Positions 35,992-42,818 of a DNA stretch of 64,000 nucleotides are shown here, piece after piece; positions within the stretch are counted from its first letter, which is position 1, and each line of letters begins with the position of its first letter. The position numbers and the translations under genes are program-made. The notes under the pieces are model-generated. The model had not been told where the DNA came from. It did no database searches and saw only the letters and a program-made list of their open reading frames with translations. This DNA is from Paracentrotus lividus (taxonomy: Eukaryota > Echinodermata > Echinoidea > Camarodonta > Echinidae): contig CALNVZ010002974.1 of assembly GCA_940671915.1 (NCBI GenBank), forward strand, positions 22,666,874-22,730,873, written 5' to 3'.

Positions 35992-37434
35992 TATATTTAT
36001 ATTATATTTACCGTTTTCTTAAATCGATTGATTGGTGTATTTATTCTTATAAAAACTTATGCACAGCATAAGATAAAATAATAATAGCCTTTGAACTTCG
36101 GGTAGAACTGTTATCAGAAAGTTAGTGGCTACATGGTTTAAAATATTATTTTCATAAAATAAAGAATTAAATTATCATATCCGAATTAAACGATTAGAAC
36201 TAGAAAATGCAAAACAACGTACAATTATTTCAAAATTTGTAAACCTTTAAGATATGTGTATATAGATTATTTATATTTACCATTTATTGTTTATATAAAC
36301 TGATTTACATTAACATAGAAAATGTAAGATATTACCATGTATATGGTGTTGGATGTAATCGCCAATACACTGTTAAAAAAAAAACCTGGTAATTTTACAA
36401 AAAAACAAAATACAGATTTTTAAAAAAGGTTTTGACGAGGTACACCAATAATGATGTATTTATTGCATAATTTCCTTTGATCGTTTATGCATAAAAAACA
36501 GCTCGTCAGTTGATCTATATATCAAAATTCATGGCGTCTCCGTTCGCAGGTTAAAAAAAAAAGAAGAAGATGTACATATGCCTTTTCCAAAATTAATAAG
36601 ATTCTTATGGAATTTGTTTTTTAAAAGAATACTCACATCTGCCCTTCACGGAGCCCTACCTTACCCGGTCGTACGTTCAGAACAGACTGATTGACAAAGT
36701 CTATATAAAAAGGAATTTCCCACAACGGCGACGCGAATGCATTACGAAACTGGAAAAAAAAGATACAAAACAGTGTACGAAGTATGGAAGCGGAAGAGAT
36801 ATTTGATTTTATTCTAATCCCCTTCGCACCTGTCCCTCGTCTGTGAATACAGCGAGTTCGGGTAACCGAAGAGGAACTAGAATTTTGGTCCGTTAGCTGA
36901 GTTCCAACTCGGGTGAGGGGTTAGTTTAATGACCACCAAATAAGAATAAATATCAAATAAATAATTAAAAGCAAATATTATAAATACAATCGAATGACGT
37001 GCTTGAACAAGGAATATTAATGTGTCACTTATGCTTTATTTTAATTAATTACATCTTCTCACTCAGACATCAAACTACTTCTTCCAATTAATCTCTTCTT
37101 AAATACCTTAACAACACTCTATAATATCCTCAATCAAACTCTAAACTTCAAAATACACTAAAGGGGAAAGATCATGCAAGGGAAAGCGTTAGTCGAAAAG
37201 GGTTGTTAAACTTACAATCGGGCTCGGCATGCATCGCGGTTGTTTAATACGACTCCTCGCGAATAAGCAGCCTCTTGAAAAACTCTCGGGCGTGACGACT
37301 ACGCTGGGGTCTTGATCTTGGGATGAGATGACGGGAACGAAGGACGACGACATCGGCTCAGGCATCTGTTCTATAGCTGGAACACTAGACGACAGAAGTA
37401 GAATCGGGAACAGGAACATACTGGACAGGGACAT
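14578..37434 (-). CDS. Transmembrane receptor-caspase (signal peptide, ectodomain, sushi, stalk, TM, caspase), whole gene
   Basis: Multi-exon gene read on the minus strand; exons are listed separately. Seen: from 31125 to the stop at 14578 the listed exons join in a continuous open frame with GT/AG sites and compatible phases. The predicted protein is about 765-790 residues: signal peptide, about 250-residue N-terminal ectodomain, one sushi module, about 60-residue Ser/Thr-rich stalk, one TM helix, about 55 acidic linker residues, and about 283 residues of caspase. Known: caspases are Asp-specific cysteine proteases; His, the QACxG Cys and two P1-pocket Args are all present. Inferred: a type I plasma-membrane protein whose cytoplasmic tail is a protease activated by clustering or ligand binding, without a DED or CARD. 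Unresolved: one short exon (length 1 mod 3) between 36336 and 31125 is needed to keep phase, so the attachment of the first three exons is less certain than the rest. Alternative: two adjacent genes split at that gap. Confidence 0.78.
15006..15060. repeat. Poly(A) tract in a caspase-gene intron
   Basis: About 53 consecutive A between exons 14 and 15. Confidence 0.95.
15199..15308 (-). CDS. Receptor-caspase exon 14: p10 substrate pocket
   Basis: 110 bp, phase 1 in and 0 out. Reads GYFSMRDRVNGSWFIQAVCE, corresponding to the family's SWR...GSWFIQ+LC motif; the pocket Arg is kept while the usual Trp is Met. Ends DDLDTIMTR before a GTACTC donor. Confidence 0.92.
15763..15933. other. GC-rich island in intron 13, unidentified
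   Basis: About 170 bp distinctly richer in GC and CpG than the surroundings, open on both strands for 70-80 codons. No domain, splice-linked frame or RNA family recognised. Might be a captured fragment or SINE head. Confidence 0.3.
16062..16265 (-). CDS. Receptor-caspase exon 13: p20-p10 intersubunit linker
   Basis: 204 bp, phase 1-1, acceptor CTACAG. Begins TSMTKCATDTG directly after QACRG and ends NVPDNADMFIAHATSE, the start of p10 (family: ADFL+AY+T). About 45 residues lie between and contain TTDS, RADT, VETD and VPDN, plausible caspase cleavage sites for maturation; VETD resembles the IETD preferred by caspase-8-type enzymes. Confidence 0.9.
16389..16480 (-). mobile_element. SINE-like fragment
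   Basis: On the minus strand AAGCGCTATATAAATGTAAC followed by a (TAT/ATT)n tail, the form of common tRNA-derived SINE 3' ends. Confidence 0.4.
16566..16782 (-). CDS. Receptor-caspase exon 12: caspase active site (His and QACRG)
   Basis: 217 bp, phase 0 in and 1 out, acceptor TTTGCAG and donor GTGAGT. It has the catalytic His in VLVLMSHEKEAGILGVDG (families usually have SHG; here SHEKE) and the nucleophile Cys in KPKIIFVQACRG. This is the large-subunit core. Spacing between His and Cys is normal for a caspase. Confidence 0.94.
16863..17612. mobile_element. MITE with CAGTGGCGTATCTAGG termini in intron 11
   Basis: CAGTGGCGTATCTAGGG at the left and CCCTAGATACGCCACTG at the right. Interior has purine runs and short repeats of GGCGCCCC type. 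Non-coding. Confidence 0.9.
17699..17877. mobile_element. Short MITE with ACAGTCCGCAGG termini
   Basis: ACAGTCCGCAGGGCCG at the left mirrored by CGGCCTGCCGGACTGT at the right; about 180 bp, GC-richer than its surroundings. Confidence 0.75.
18170..18337 (-). CDS. Receptor-caspase exon 11: start of caspase p20
   Basis: 168 bp, 56 codons, phase 0-0, donor GTAAGT. Contains NYNMTTREKGLVFILNN, the family's Y.M....RG..+I+NN opening, then FRIGSEIDVVNVKHVFQEIG, which carries the P1-pocket Arg (R.G..D pattern), and QDLTGN matching the conserved D-L-T of caspases. Confidence 0.92.
18590..19866 (+). repeat. Dispersed repeat family R1, copy A (intron 10)
   Basis: Starts TTGCACAGTTATGTTTCTGC and matches 62341-63627 in the same orientation. 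Composed of several degenerate internal units of about 200-300 bp, each with GAGCACATGGACCCCC and GAATGTTCGGGAGCATGA. No coding frame. Confidence 0.8.
19963..20048 (-). CDS. Receptor-caspase exon 10: linker before the protease
   Basis: 86 bp, phase 1 in and 0 out, donor GTAAGG. Reads DVCPDVDGYY then a segment ending PTDTQLDPHE. The CPDV tetrapeptide of exon 9 is repeated here. Several Asp residues could serve for cleavage that releases the protease from the membrane tether (inference). Joins directly to the conserved caspase start YNM. Confidence 0.75.
20307..20385. repeat. (AT)n microsatellite
   Basis: Long AT run followed by a short GT run, in intron 9. Confidence 0.95.
20454..20532 (-). 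CDS. Receptor-caspase exon 9: acidic cytoplasmic linker
   Basis: 79 bp, phase 0 in and 1 out, acceptor TTTCAAG and donor GTTTGT. Reads YNYMYLDDRSEIRGDEEW then CPDVTDEE. Acidic and tyrosine-containing; YMYL-type tyrosines could be signalling or sorting sites (inference). An alternative downstream acceptor would break the frame, so the upstream AG was chosen. Confidence 0.72.
20751..21838. mobile_element. Inverted-repeat element, AAACCCCTCC family (copy 1)
   Basis: AAACCCCTCCCAAAAAGTTC at the left; the right arm near 21785-21838 is the complement of GTTCCGCAAATGGACTTTGG and related sequence. Further copies at 25200 and 26033. Non-coding, in intron 8. Confidence 0.8.
21957..22060 (-). CDS. Receptor-caspase exon 8: transmembrane helix
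   Basis: 104 bp, phase 1 in and 0 out, acceptor CTTTACAG and donor GTAAAA. Encodes a hydrophobic run of about 23 residues containing SLAIPAVVILVTMSYLVSVW, followed directly by KKRCRYK, a classic cytoplasmic stop-transfer. With an N-terminal signal peptide this gives type I topology, placing the caspase domain in the cytoplasm. The cysteine after the helix could be palmitoylated (inference). Confidence 0.85.
22641..22823 (-). CDS. Receptor-caspase exon 7: Ser/Thr-rich juxtamembrane stalk
   Basis: 183 bp, phase 1-1. About a third of the 61 residues are Ser or Thr (for example RSSTSPSHD, VSSTTRT and LASSTSF), with no cysteine, typical of an extended O-glycosylated stalk. The donor GTATTA leads in frame to the transmembrane exon; the acceptor ATAG follows the sushi exon in frame. 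Confidence 0.78.
23430..24008. mobile_element. Foldback MITE next to the sushi exon
   Basis: AAAGGAAACCAATACC at the left mirrored by GGTATTGGTCCCCTTT at the right. The arms cover almost the whole element, giving a near-complete hairpin. Ends about 40 bp from the sushi-exon donor. Confidence 0.85.
24049..24231 (-). CDS. Receptor-caspase exon 6: sushi (CCP) module
   Basis: A single 183-bp exon, phase 1-1, as is usual for shuffled CCP modules. It has seven cysteines at module positions 1, 15, 23, 27, 31, 46 and 59, with the CCP signature GYTLTGRSTITC and the terminal ..QPTC. The consensus Trp before the last Cys is replaced (GGTLSADQPTC). The extra cysteines resemble six-Cys CCP variants. An NCS sequon is present. 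Known role of the family: extracellular protein or ligand recognition and spacing. Confidence 0.85.
25200..26700. repeat. Tandem duplication of about 834 bp containing AAACCCCTCC-family ends
   Basis: The segment starting AACCCCTCCAAAAAAGTTTC occurs at 25200 and again at 26033, nearly identical for about 650 bp and including the (AAAT)n tract that precedes each. Three short TTTGCCAATAGCTAG repeats lie at the joint near 25865-25945. Confidence 0.85.
26033..27347. mobile_element. Inverted-repeat element, AAACCCCTCC family (copy with nested insertion)
   Basis: Right end reads CTTTTGGGAGGGGTTTAG, the complement of the left end. Interrupted by the small foldback at about 26737-27000. Lies in intron 5. 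Confidence 0.8.
26737..27000. mobile_element. Small foldback with TGTTGCATAAAACTT ends
   Basis: TGTTGCATAAAACTTCTAACC mirrored by GGTTAG..AAGTTTTATGCAAC about 260 bp away. Inserted within the larger element. Confidence 0.75.
27512..27716 (-). CDS. Receptor-caspase exon 5 (ectodomain, weakly ANF-receptor/PBP1-like)
   Basis: 205 bp, phase 0 in and 1 out, acceptor TAATTGCAG and donor GTAGGG. The stretch TDIRTNIRAVVFTCAKQSDA followed by an amphipathic helix recalls the strand-helix unit in ANF-receptor/type I periplasmic-binding folds (pattern: aRV+ hydrophobics, C, then a helix ending in A). That family link is a by-eye impression; the ectodomain is only about half the usual length. It splices in frame into the sushi exon. 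Confidence 0.72.
28199..29362. mobile_element. Inverted-repeat element with TTAGGGCAAGT ends
   Basis: TTAGGGCAAGT at the left and ACTTGCCCCTTA at the right. The left third repeats AACAAACGGGAC several times. Non-coding, intron 4b. Confidence 0.6.
29419..29477 (-). CDS. Receptor-caspase exon 4b (ectodomain)
   Basis: 59 bp between acceptor TTGAACAG and donor GTAAAT, phase 1 in and 0 out. It is exactly what is needed to link exon 4 (exit phase 1) to exon 5 (entry phase 0). Reads NIENYESGDFLGFSRKTET. The call rests on splice sites and phase closure, not on similarity. Confidence 0.55.
30121..30228 (-). CDS. Receptor-caspase exon 4 (ectodomain)
   Basis: 108 bp, phase 1-1, TTTAAG acceptor and GTAGGT donor. 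Contains TDNGLNESFKTLSFMSRKL, including an NES sequon, and ends ..TAYFDD. A paralogous exon of 111 bp at 4362-4472 has the same boundaries and about half of its residues identical, which supports this reading frame. No confident family assignment. Confidence 0.7.
30863..30931 (-). CDS. Receptor-caspase exon 3, copy b (tandem duplicate exon)
   Basis: Same length, phase and donor as copy a, encoding LAYSNGLAAIMYLSTFG. Flanking intron sequence is duplicated with it (compare about 30786-30960 with about 30980-31150), so this is a recent tandem duplication of roughly 195 bp. Because the exon is symmetric (1-1), it can be included with copy a, skipped, or used as an alternative without breaking the frame. 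Confidence 0.6.
31057..31125 (-). CDS. Receptor-caspase exon 3, copy a (ectodomain)
   Basis: 69 bp, phase 1 in and 1 out, acceptor TTTCCAG and donor GTAAAT. Contains LAYRNGLAAIVYLSTFG. It reads into the exon at 30121 in frame. A second version lies 190 bp downstream (30863-30931) and a third in the paralogue at 8189-8257, all 69 bp with the same junctions. The reading frame is set by continuity with exons 4, 4b and 5. Confidence 0.65.
31358..32330. mobile_element. MITE, GGCCAAAATTATTAG family (copy 1)
   Basis: ACAGTGGTTGGCAAAATTAT at the left and ATAATTTTGGCCACTGT at the right. Shares interior sequence with 34959-35956 and with the split copy around 39020-44382. Confidence 0.85.
32356..33632. 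mobile_element. Non-autonomous Tc1/mariner-like element
   Basis: AGTTGAGGCCAAAAGTTTAC followed by ATACACC, mirrored at 33605-33632. Such ends resemble Tc1-family inverted repeats. Arms are hundreds of bp long; no transposase frame. Confidence 0.8.
33637..33685. repeat. (AT)n microsatellite
   Basis: Pure AT run adjoining the preceding element. The next 500 bp (33690-34194) hold no gene. Confidence 0.95.
34195..34660. mobile_element. MITE with ACAGTCTGTGTCAAA ends
   Basis: ACAGTCTGTGTCAAA at the left, TTTGACACAGACTGT at the right; about 465 bp, non-coding. Followed by (AT)n to about 34715. Confidence 0.85.
34738..34865. repeat. Hairpin-forming inverted repeat
   Basis: TACGTAGCTCAAATCAAAG mirrored by TTGATTTGAGCTACGT about 100 bp away. 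Confidence 0.8.
34959..35956. mobile_element. MITE, GGCCAAAATTATTAG family (copy 2)
   Basis: ACAGTGGTGGCCAAAATTAT at the left and AATTTTGGCCACCACTGT at the right. Flanked by AT runs on both sides, compatible with TA-targeted insertion. Confidence 0.9.
36336..36369 (-). CDS. Receptor-caspase exon 2b, microexon of 34 bp (ectodomain)
   Basis: A strong polypyrimidine tract plus AG precedes it and a GTAATA donor follows. In phase with exon 2 it reads VLAITSNTIYM after the junction codon. A clearly similar 34-bp segment sits in the paralogue relic at 10836-10869. It exits in phase 0 while the next recognised exon enters in phase 1, so another exon must lie between them. Confidence 0.5.
36637..36749 (-). 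CDS. Receptor-caspase exon 2 (ectodomain)
   Basis: The acceptor is preceded by a long pyrimidine run and the donor is GTGAGT. Entry phase 0 and exit phase 2; 113 bp open throughout. It includes an NQS glycosylation sequon. A diverged homologue lies at 11108-11219 with the same acceptor and donor positions, which supports this as a real exon. Domain not recognised. Confidence 0.62.
37216..37434 (-). CDS. Receptor-caspase exon 1: signal peptide and N-terminus
   Basis: The 73 codons begin at the first in-frame ATG; the frame stays open further upstream but only from a non-ATG codon. The N-terminus MSLSSMFLFPILLLSSSVPA is a typical secretory signal with a likely cleavage after VPA. The following about 50 residues are Ser/Pro/Val-rich, contain two cysteines and have no recognised domain. 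The exon ends at a GTAAGT donor in phase 0, matching the entry phase of the next exon. Confidence is limited because no homologue is recognised. Confidence 0.62.
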
Positions 37435-37797
37435 GTTGTCACTCAATCGGTGAACTACGATGCTCAGGACAAACTTGACAATGATGTCGAACTCGGGATG
37501 AATCGTAGCAGGAGGGTTGGAGGTACCCAAGTGCTGAGTTCATTCAAAGATGTTCTAACGTGAACATGAAGATGACTTAGAGTTATTTCGTAGTTACTTC
37601 TAACAGTTCTCTCCTAACGTGTCTCTCGCTGAAGTTAGTTTGTTAGTTGAAGGTGATAGAAAGATGGTGGTTCATATGGGAAGGAAGGATCTCTCCTAAC
37701 TCTGACTAAAACCTCTATCGTAGCCTCATGCTTCTATCTCTTCCCTACTCTTCACTAACCCTACTCGAACAACTACTTGAATAACTTCTCGAACAAC

Positions 37798-37830
37798 TGA
37801 CTAAATTATGTTTTGGGGTCTCTACTTATA
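37798..37830 (-). promoter_or_regulatory. TATA-box and initiator-like core promoter of the receptor-caspase gene
   Basis: On the minus strand TATAAGTA reads from 37830 to 37823, and TCAGTTG, which fits the animal initiator consensus TCAKTY, begins at 37800 with its A at 37798. The first T of the TATA motif is 32 bp upstream of that A, the normal core-promoter spacing. This predicts an unspliced 5' UTR of 364 nt before the ATG at 37434. Several short upstream ATG frames lie in that leader. Inference from motif and spacing only. Confidence 0.5.
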
Positions 37831-38284
37831 CTCTTTCTATGAGGGGAAGGGTTGTTGTAAAACTATGTTTCTCGTTGGTTACAAGTCATTACCAGGGTGT
37901 GTCTGGTCAACTTTCTGAGAATCCAAAATAAAGAACACAAAGCAAAAACAAGGACTTTCATGTTCAACTAGTGGCGTCATGACCATGAGTCATGAATACT
38001 ACGGGGAAGACCTTCCATAACTCTGATCTTACCTAAAACTTGACCAGCGTCACTAACAACAGGTGTTTAAAGTAAAGTAAAGGGGAAACTAAATACGTCA
38101 TACCACCATGTACTAGGAAAGGGAGAAGGGATGACCCTGGCTGGACTACAGCAGTGGAGCTGGAGAGTGTTTTATTACCAGTGGACAGAACTTAAAGGGA
38201 CATTCCTACCTATTAACTACTAGGGCACATATTCATGTTTGCTACATTATGATCTTGTCAAGTTGACTTGATAAAATATATATT

Positions 38285-38533
38285 TTGGAATGTGATTTTA
38301 TCTTGCTCTATTTACTCTTGTACATACTTCCTATTTTACGTTATCGTGTTCATTATGAGTATTTGCTATATTCGCTTTTATATTTTGTAACTTTGTATTG
38401 TTGCATTATTGATTTTCTTGTAATTTTATTTTTTATCGGGGATGCAGACATGTACGGGTTTTTACAAATCCTTTTCTGCATCCCTAGACATGTTTGTCTG
38501 AATGAATACAATACAATACAATACAATACAGTA
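38285..38533 (+). mobile_element. LINE 3'-end fragment with (AATAC)n tail
   Basis: T-rich sequence with a short hairpin around ATGCAGACATGTACGGG, ending in about six copies of AATAC. This is a typical non-LTR 3' terminus; no coding part remains. The flanks 37831-38284 and 38534-39000 show no gene. Confidence 0.5.
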
Positions 38534-39801
38534 TATATTTCTACACATATAAAAATATAATAAAACATATTATAACGAAATGGGTTTCATTTCGTCGGTG
38601 ATCATGGCTCGAGTCATGGACCCAATTAACCGTATATGCCATTGAGATGCACACAAATTTCACTCACGGCACATACCAATCAGCAGTGGTTTGGCATGCC
38701 CAGAGTTCTGGCCAGGGTGGGACTGAAGCAAGTGAGGAATCGTTGAGTCCCCATGTTTATGCTAGCTACGAGCCTATGACATTATCATGAAAAGACCTGC
38801 ATGGAACACGATTTTTACGTTTGCCCATTATATTGATAGGTCATTGAACAATATGAGAATAAGTTAAGCAAGTTTCAATACAAATGTTATTCTCTCCACC
38901 ATATTTTCATTCGAGCTTTAATATCCATGATAATCTACTACAACCGAACAACATTAACTACCTGGTAATTGGTTAAGTATTAACTAGCCAGTTCTACTAG
39001 TAATTCTTGTTTATAAGTTAATAATTATTAGAACACCCGGAGCTACTCAAAGTCCATGGGATTCTCAATGCCCTAGTACATTTGCCGAAGTAAGTTAGGG
39101 ATAACTTTTTGGTGCCGACAGTGTTCATGACTTTATAGCATAGAGTCTTATTCATCTTGTGATACCAAATTTGTATTGTTTCGACCATCAGGTAATGCGC
39201 AGCTACACTGAAAACCTAAACGGGTAGACCGACTAGCTTTAAAGCTAGTCGTAGTGATGCCCAGACTGACTAGCTTTAAAACTAGTCGGTCACGACGGAC
39301 TAGCTTTCCTTCAACACAACCCAGTTATTACGGACTAGCTTTAAAACTCGTCCGTCTCTACGGACTGGCTTGAAAGCTAGTCCGTCAAGTTAGTCTGTCA
39401 AGACGGACTAGTTTTAATGCTCGTCGGTCACAACGGACTAGCTTTCCAGAAAGCTAGTCGGTCATGACAGACTAGCTTTAAAGCTAGTCGGTCACGACAG
39501 ACTAATTTTAAAGCTCGTCCGTCGTGACCGACTAGTTTGACGGACTAGCATAAAAGCTAGTCGTAGTGATGCCCAGACTGACGAGCTTTTGAGCAGGACT
39601 AGCTTTACAGCTAGTCGGTCATGGTGTAAAAGCTAGTCCGTCGCGCTATTCTGCCGCGATGTTCTTGCTGCTGTCTTGACAGACTAGCATGACGGACGAG
39701 GTTAATATGGCTTCACCGGCTTGTCAGAGACGTCAAATCTAAAATATAAGAAGACATTATAAAGATACGATTAAAAACATGCATTTTGTCACAAAAATTT
39801 G

Positions 39802-39802
<1 letters not shown>

Positions 39803-39838
<36 letters not shown>
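39803..39838. repeat. Poly(A) tract
   Basis: About 35 A inside the foldback element, possibly a retroposon tail. Confidence 0.9.
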
Positions 39839-39840
<2 letters not shown>

Positions 39841-39990
39841 AAATCATTATGATAATATAAATCAGAAGACAGGAATTAATACAGGAGGCACAATTAGTTA
39901 ACAATATGGCAATTATCAAATAATGGGGGCACGGGGCCCAGGGTTATCCGCCATGGCTTGCATCATCAAGAATTTTTGTTGTAGGCCTAC

Positions 39991-40094
39991 CTGCTTTTGC
40001 ATTTTCGGCGTATACACCTGTCCTTGAGAGCCACTTCAGAATCCCAAAGTCGTGCCTCTAATCCACTATTCTTTTCTTTCAGATACAAGTAATC
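39991..40094 (-). other. Exon-like segment captured inside a foldback element
   Basis: On the minus strand the acceptor CTTTTAG and a GTAGGC donor bracket about 104 bp that are open in one frame and read YLYLKEKNSGLEARLWDSEV, then a basic cysteine-containing end. Helix-like composition; family not recognised. May be a captured host exon or chance. Confidence 0.25.
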
Positions 40095-40474
40095 TAAAAG
40101 AAAAGTGGCGTTTATATTTATTATTATATTTAAATTTCAATTTTCATAATTTAATGTGATTGTTACTATCGTTGAAAATACACACAATTTATAAATTGAT
40201 TCGGCAAAACATAATTTTTCGCGTTGGTGATTATAGCAGTAATCTATGCGAAAAAAACCCCCGCTATCTGTGAACTGAAACACAAGGAATTAAAAAAGAG
40301 TACTCACACAGTCATGTCACAGGAAGGAGATCGCCATTGTAATCAAAATCTTAAGCTTTACGGGGTAGATCAAGTGTGCGTGTGTACAGTTTGCTCATTA
40401 AATGGAATTCACATACAGATAATGCAACTAATAGTGATGTCCTTTTCGTAATGCGCATGTTATTCAATCAATTG

Positions 40475-40985
40475 TACCACCTTCTATTCGCTGCTGTTGC
40501 TAAGCCGGGCATTCACCAGCAATCTATAAGAATAGACGGTCCATGGGTTCTATAGTAACGAAGTATTCAATTAGCCTGTAATTAAAGAATTTAACAATAT
40601 TTCTAACCTACTCGTGAATGGCATACTTGTCACGATTGTTCTTTCAGCTATCGTATTGCTCTCAGATTGTCAAGCCAAAACAACCTTTGTTTGAGAATGT
40701 TGATTGTATCCAACTTCTATTCACTGTTGTTGCTAAGCCGGGCATTCACCAGCAATCTGTAAAAAAAATACCGGGTTCTTGAGTTCTATAGTAACAAGGT
40801 ATTCAACTAGCCTGTAAGCATGGTAAGAATGGAGAACAATATTTGGAATCTACTGGTACTCGTGAATTGCATACTTGTTATGTCTCGTGAGCTTTCAGAT
40901 TGTCAAGCCAAAACAACCTTTGTTTCAGAATGTATCAACTTGATTATGCTCGGAAACAGAATAAATAGAGAAGGTACATTGAAAC
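40475..40985. repeat. Tandem duplication of about 240 bp
   Basis: GCTAAGCCGGGCATTCACCA and the following TTGTCAAGCCAAAACAACC block occur twice, near 40501/40675 and 40735/40905. Confidence 0.7.
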
Positions 40986-42462
40986 GACATTGCAACTATT
41001 TGTATCAAAAGCTAGTCAGTCATTTTAATGGGTAAACTGGGTCTACCCAGCTACTTTTATTGTCCTAGTCGGTCGCGTCGACGGATTAGCATCAAGCTTG
41101 ACGGACGAGCTTTAAAGCTCGTCCGTCAAGTTGAGAGATGTAGATTCAGGTGTATGCTAGTCCGTCTCGACGGACTAACATGACAGACTAGCTTTAAAAC
41201 TAGTCCGTCTTGACTGCCTAGCTTTAAAGGTAGTCGGTCCATTGACGGACGAGGTTAGGTTTTCAGTGTATGCACTTTCAGTTTCTCCAAAGACCGTGTA
41301 TTAAACATGTAGTACAAATGCAAAACCGTGAAATGCCAATTACATATGCTGATAGCTCAAAAAATGTTTAAGCTAGACGTGTGAACCTTTGCAGGCTTAT
41401 TAATTCTTACATGCCCCAAATACTTGCCAAGTTTCAGAAATTTGGTCTCATGGAGAGGGGGTGGATTGGCCCCATCCCTTGGTTGTTAGATAACCAAAAT
41501 AACTCTGCCAATTTAAGATTAAGATTATTTTCATAAAATGAAAACATTTACTTATAAATACATATGATTTTAAAGAAAATTTCATGAGCAATTAAAATAT
41601 GGTGGAAAATTAAGGGTCATTGGAAATGGGGATTTCAATGGGGCTCTGAATAAAAAAAATTGATGCCCCTCAAAAATAATCTAAAAATCCCCGCATAAGA
41701 TGTTAGGGGAGACCGGGGACAATTGTAACAGTTTTTTCCAAATTTGATCTATCAACTTTATTAAAGCTAAATACTTGCTTAAAACAAAATAAAATGAAAT
41801 ATGCATATCTTAGCTTGACATATTAAAAGGTTTGGGCTCAGTACAACAAGTTATTTTGAAGCCATTACCATTTCAAAACAAATGGTCGAGTGTTACAATT
41901 GCCCCGTGTTCAGGGGCAATTGTAACAGACGTACGGGGCAATTGTAACACATGAAATTGTAACATTTTGTTTTTCTTTGTCAAAGCTATGCACTTGACAG
42001 ATCCAAGATTTAAACCACATAAGCTAATTATGATAAAACATGACAATGCTTGACTAATTTATATTATATTTTCCACTTGTTATATTCATGATATGGGGCA
42101 AAAGTTAAGATATTTTTAATTTTTTTTTTTTAGGTTGTTCGGGCTTCACCCTTTAACTGTAGAACTATAAAACCTTCATCAATTCATATTTTGGTTCTTT
42201 ATCTACTTTGTACCTACCCAATATATCTTTAAACTGACAACTGTGGTATAACACTTTATATTAGGCCTACGCCTTTTGACTTTAACACATTCTTTTCCAA
42301 TAAAGTGATACATTTCTGATAAGAAGTAAAAAATGTCAGCTTTTTTTGGGGGTAAAATCAATCTTCAAAATTTACGCCACTTTTTTCTGGCAAAATCAAT
42401 ATTTCTTTGCCCTGTTAACAAAACGTATTGAAAATATATTTTAACATTTTATGGGGGCTCCC

Positions 42463-42620
42463 ATCTCTCCCTCTCTCTCTCTCTCTCCTCTTCTTTTCTT
42501 TCTGTCTTTCTTTTTTCTTCTGTCACTCCATCTTTACCTTTTTACTTTCGTATCTGCCCTTCCCCTCTCTCTCTCTCCTCCTCTCCATTTCCCTCCCTTC
42601 CTCTCTCTTCTTTCTCTCTT
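42463..42620. repeat. CT-rich low-complexity tract
   Basis: Dense CTCTCT and CTTTCT repeats; frames here are compositional. Confidence 0.9.
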
Positions 42621-42786
42621 TTAATGTGTGTGTTTTTTTTCTAATAAGAAAAAGCAAATCAGGGGGGGGGGGGGTTCCGTAATCTCTTTCTCATTTCATA
42701 GGACCCTATAAAATAAGCCTTTTCGGATTTCATGGGCTATCCTGTCAGTGTTTCTTTTATGTTTTATACCATGTACACTCGACAAA

Positions 42787-42818
42787 TAAAATCAAATCAA
42801 ATCAAATCAAATCAAATT
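42787..42818 (+). repeat. (AAATC)n tail of a LINE remnant
   Basis: About six pentamer copies, comparable with the (AATAC)n tail at 38501. Confidence 0.6.

Larger units (their letters stand above)
39205..41270. mobile_element. Foldback element with arrays of the GACTAGCTTTAAAGCTAGTC palindrome
   Basis: ACACTGAAAACCTAA at the left and TTAGGTTTTCAGTGT at the right. Arrays at 39225-39720 and 41060-41250 contain many copies of GGACTAGCTTTAAAGCTAG-type palindromes, alternating with CGGTC/CGTC spacers. The interior holds a poly-A run, an exon-like segment and a tandem duplication. Confidence 0.85.

Noticed and set aside
37435-37530. Longer N-terminus for receptor-caspase exon 1
   Set aside because: It depends on a non-ATG start; the first ATG in frame at 37434 begins a clean signal peptide.
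42428-42682. 84-codon frame rich in Ser, Leu and Phe
   Set aside because: Translation of a CT-rich tract inside an inverted-repeat element.
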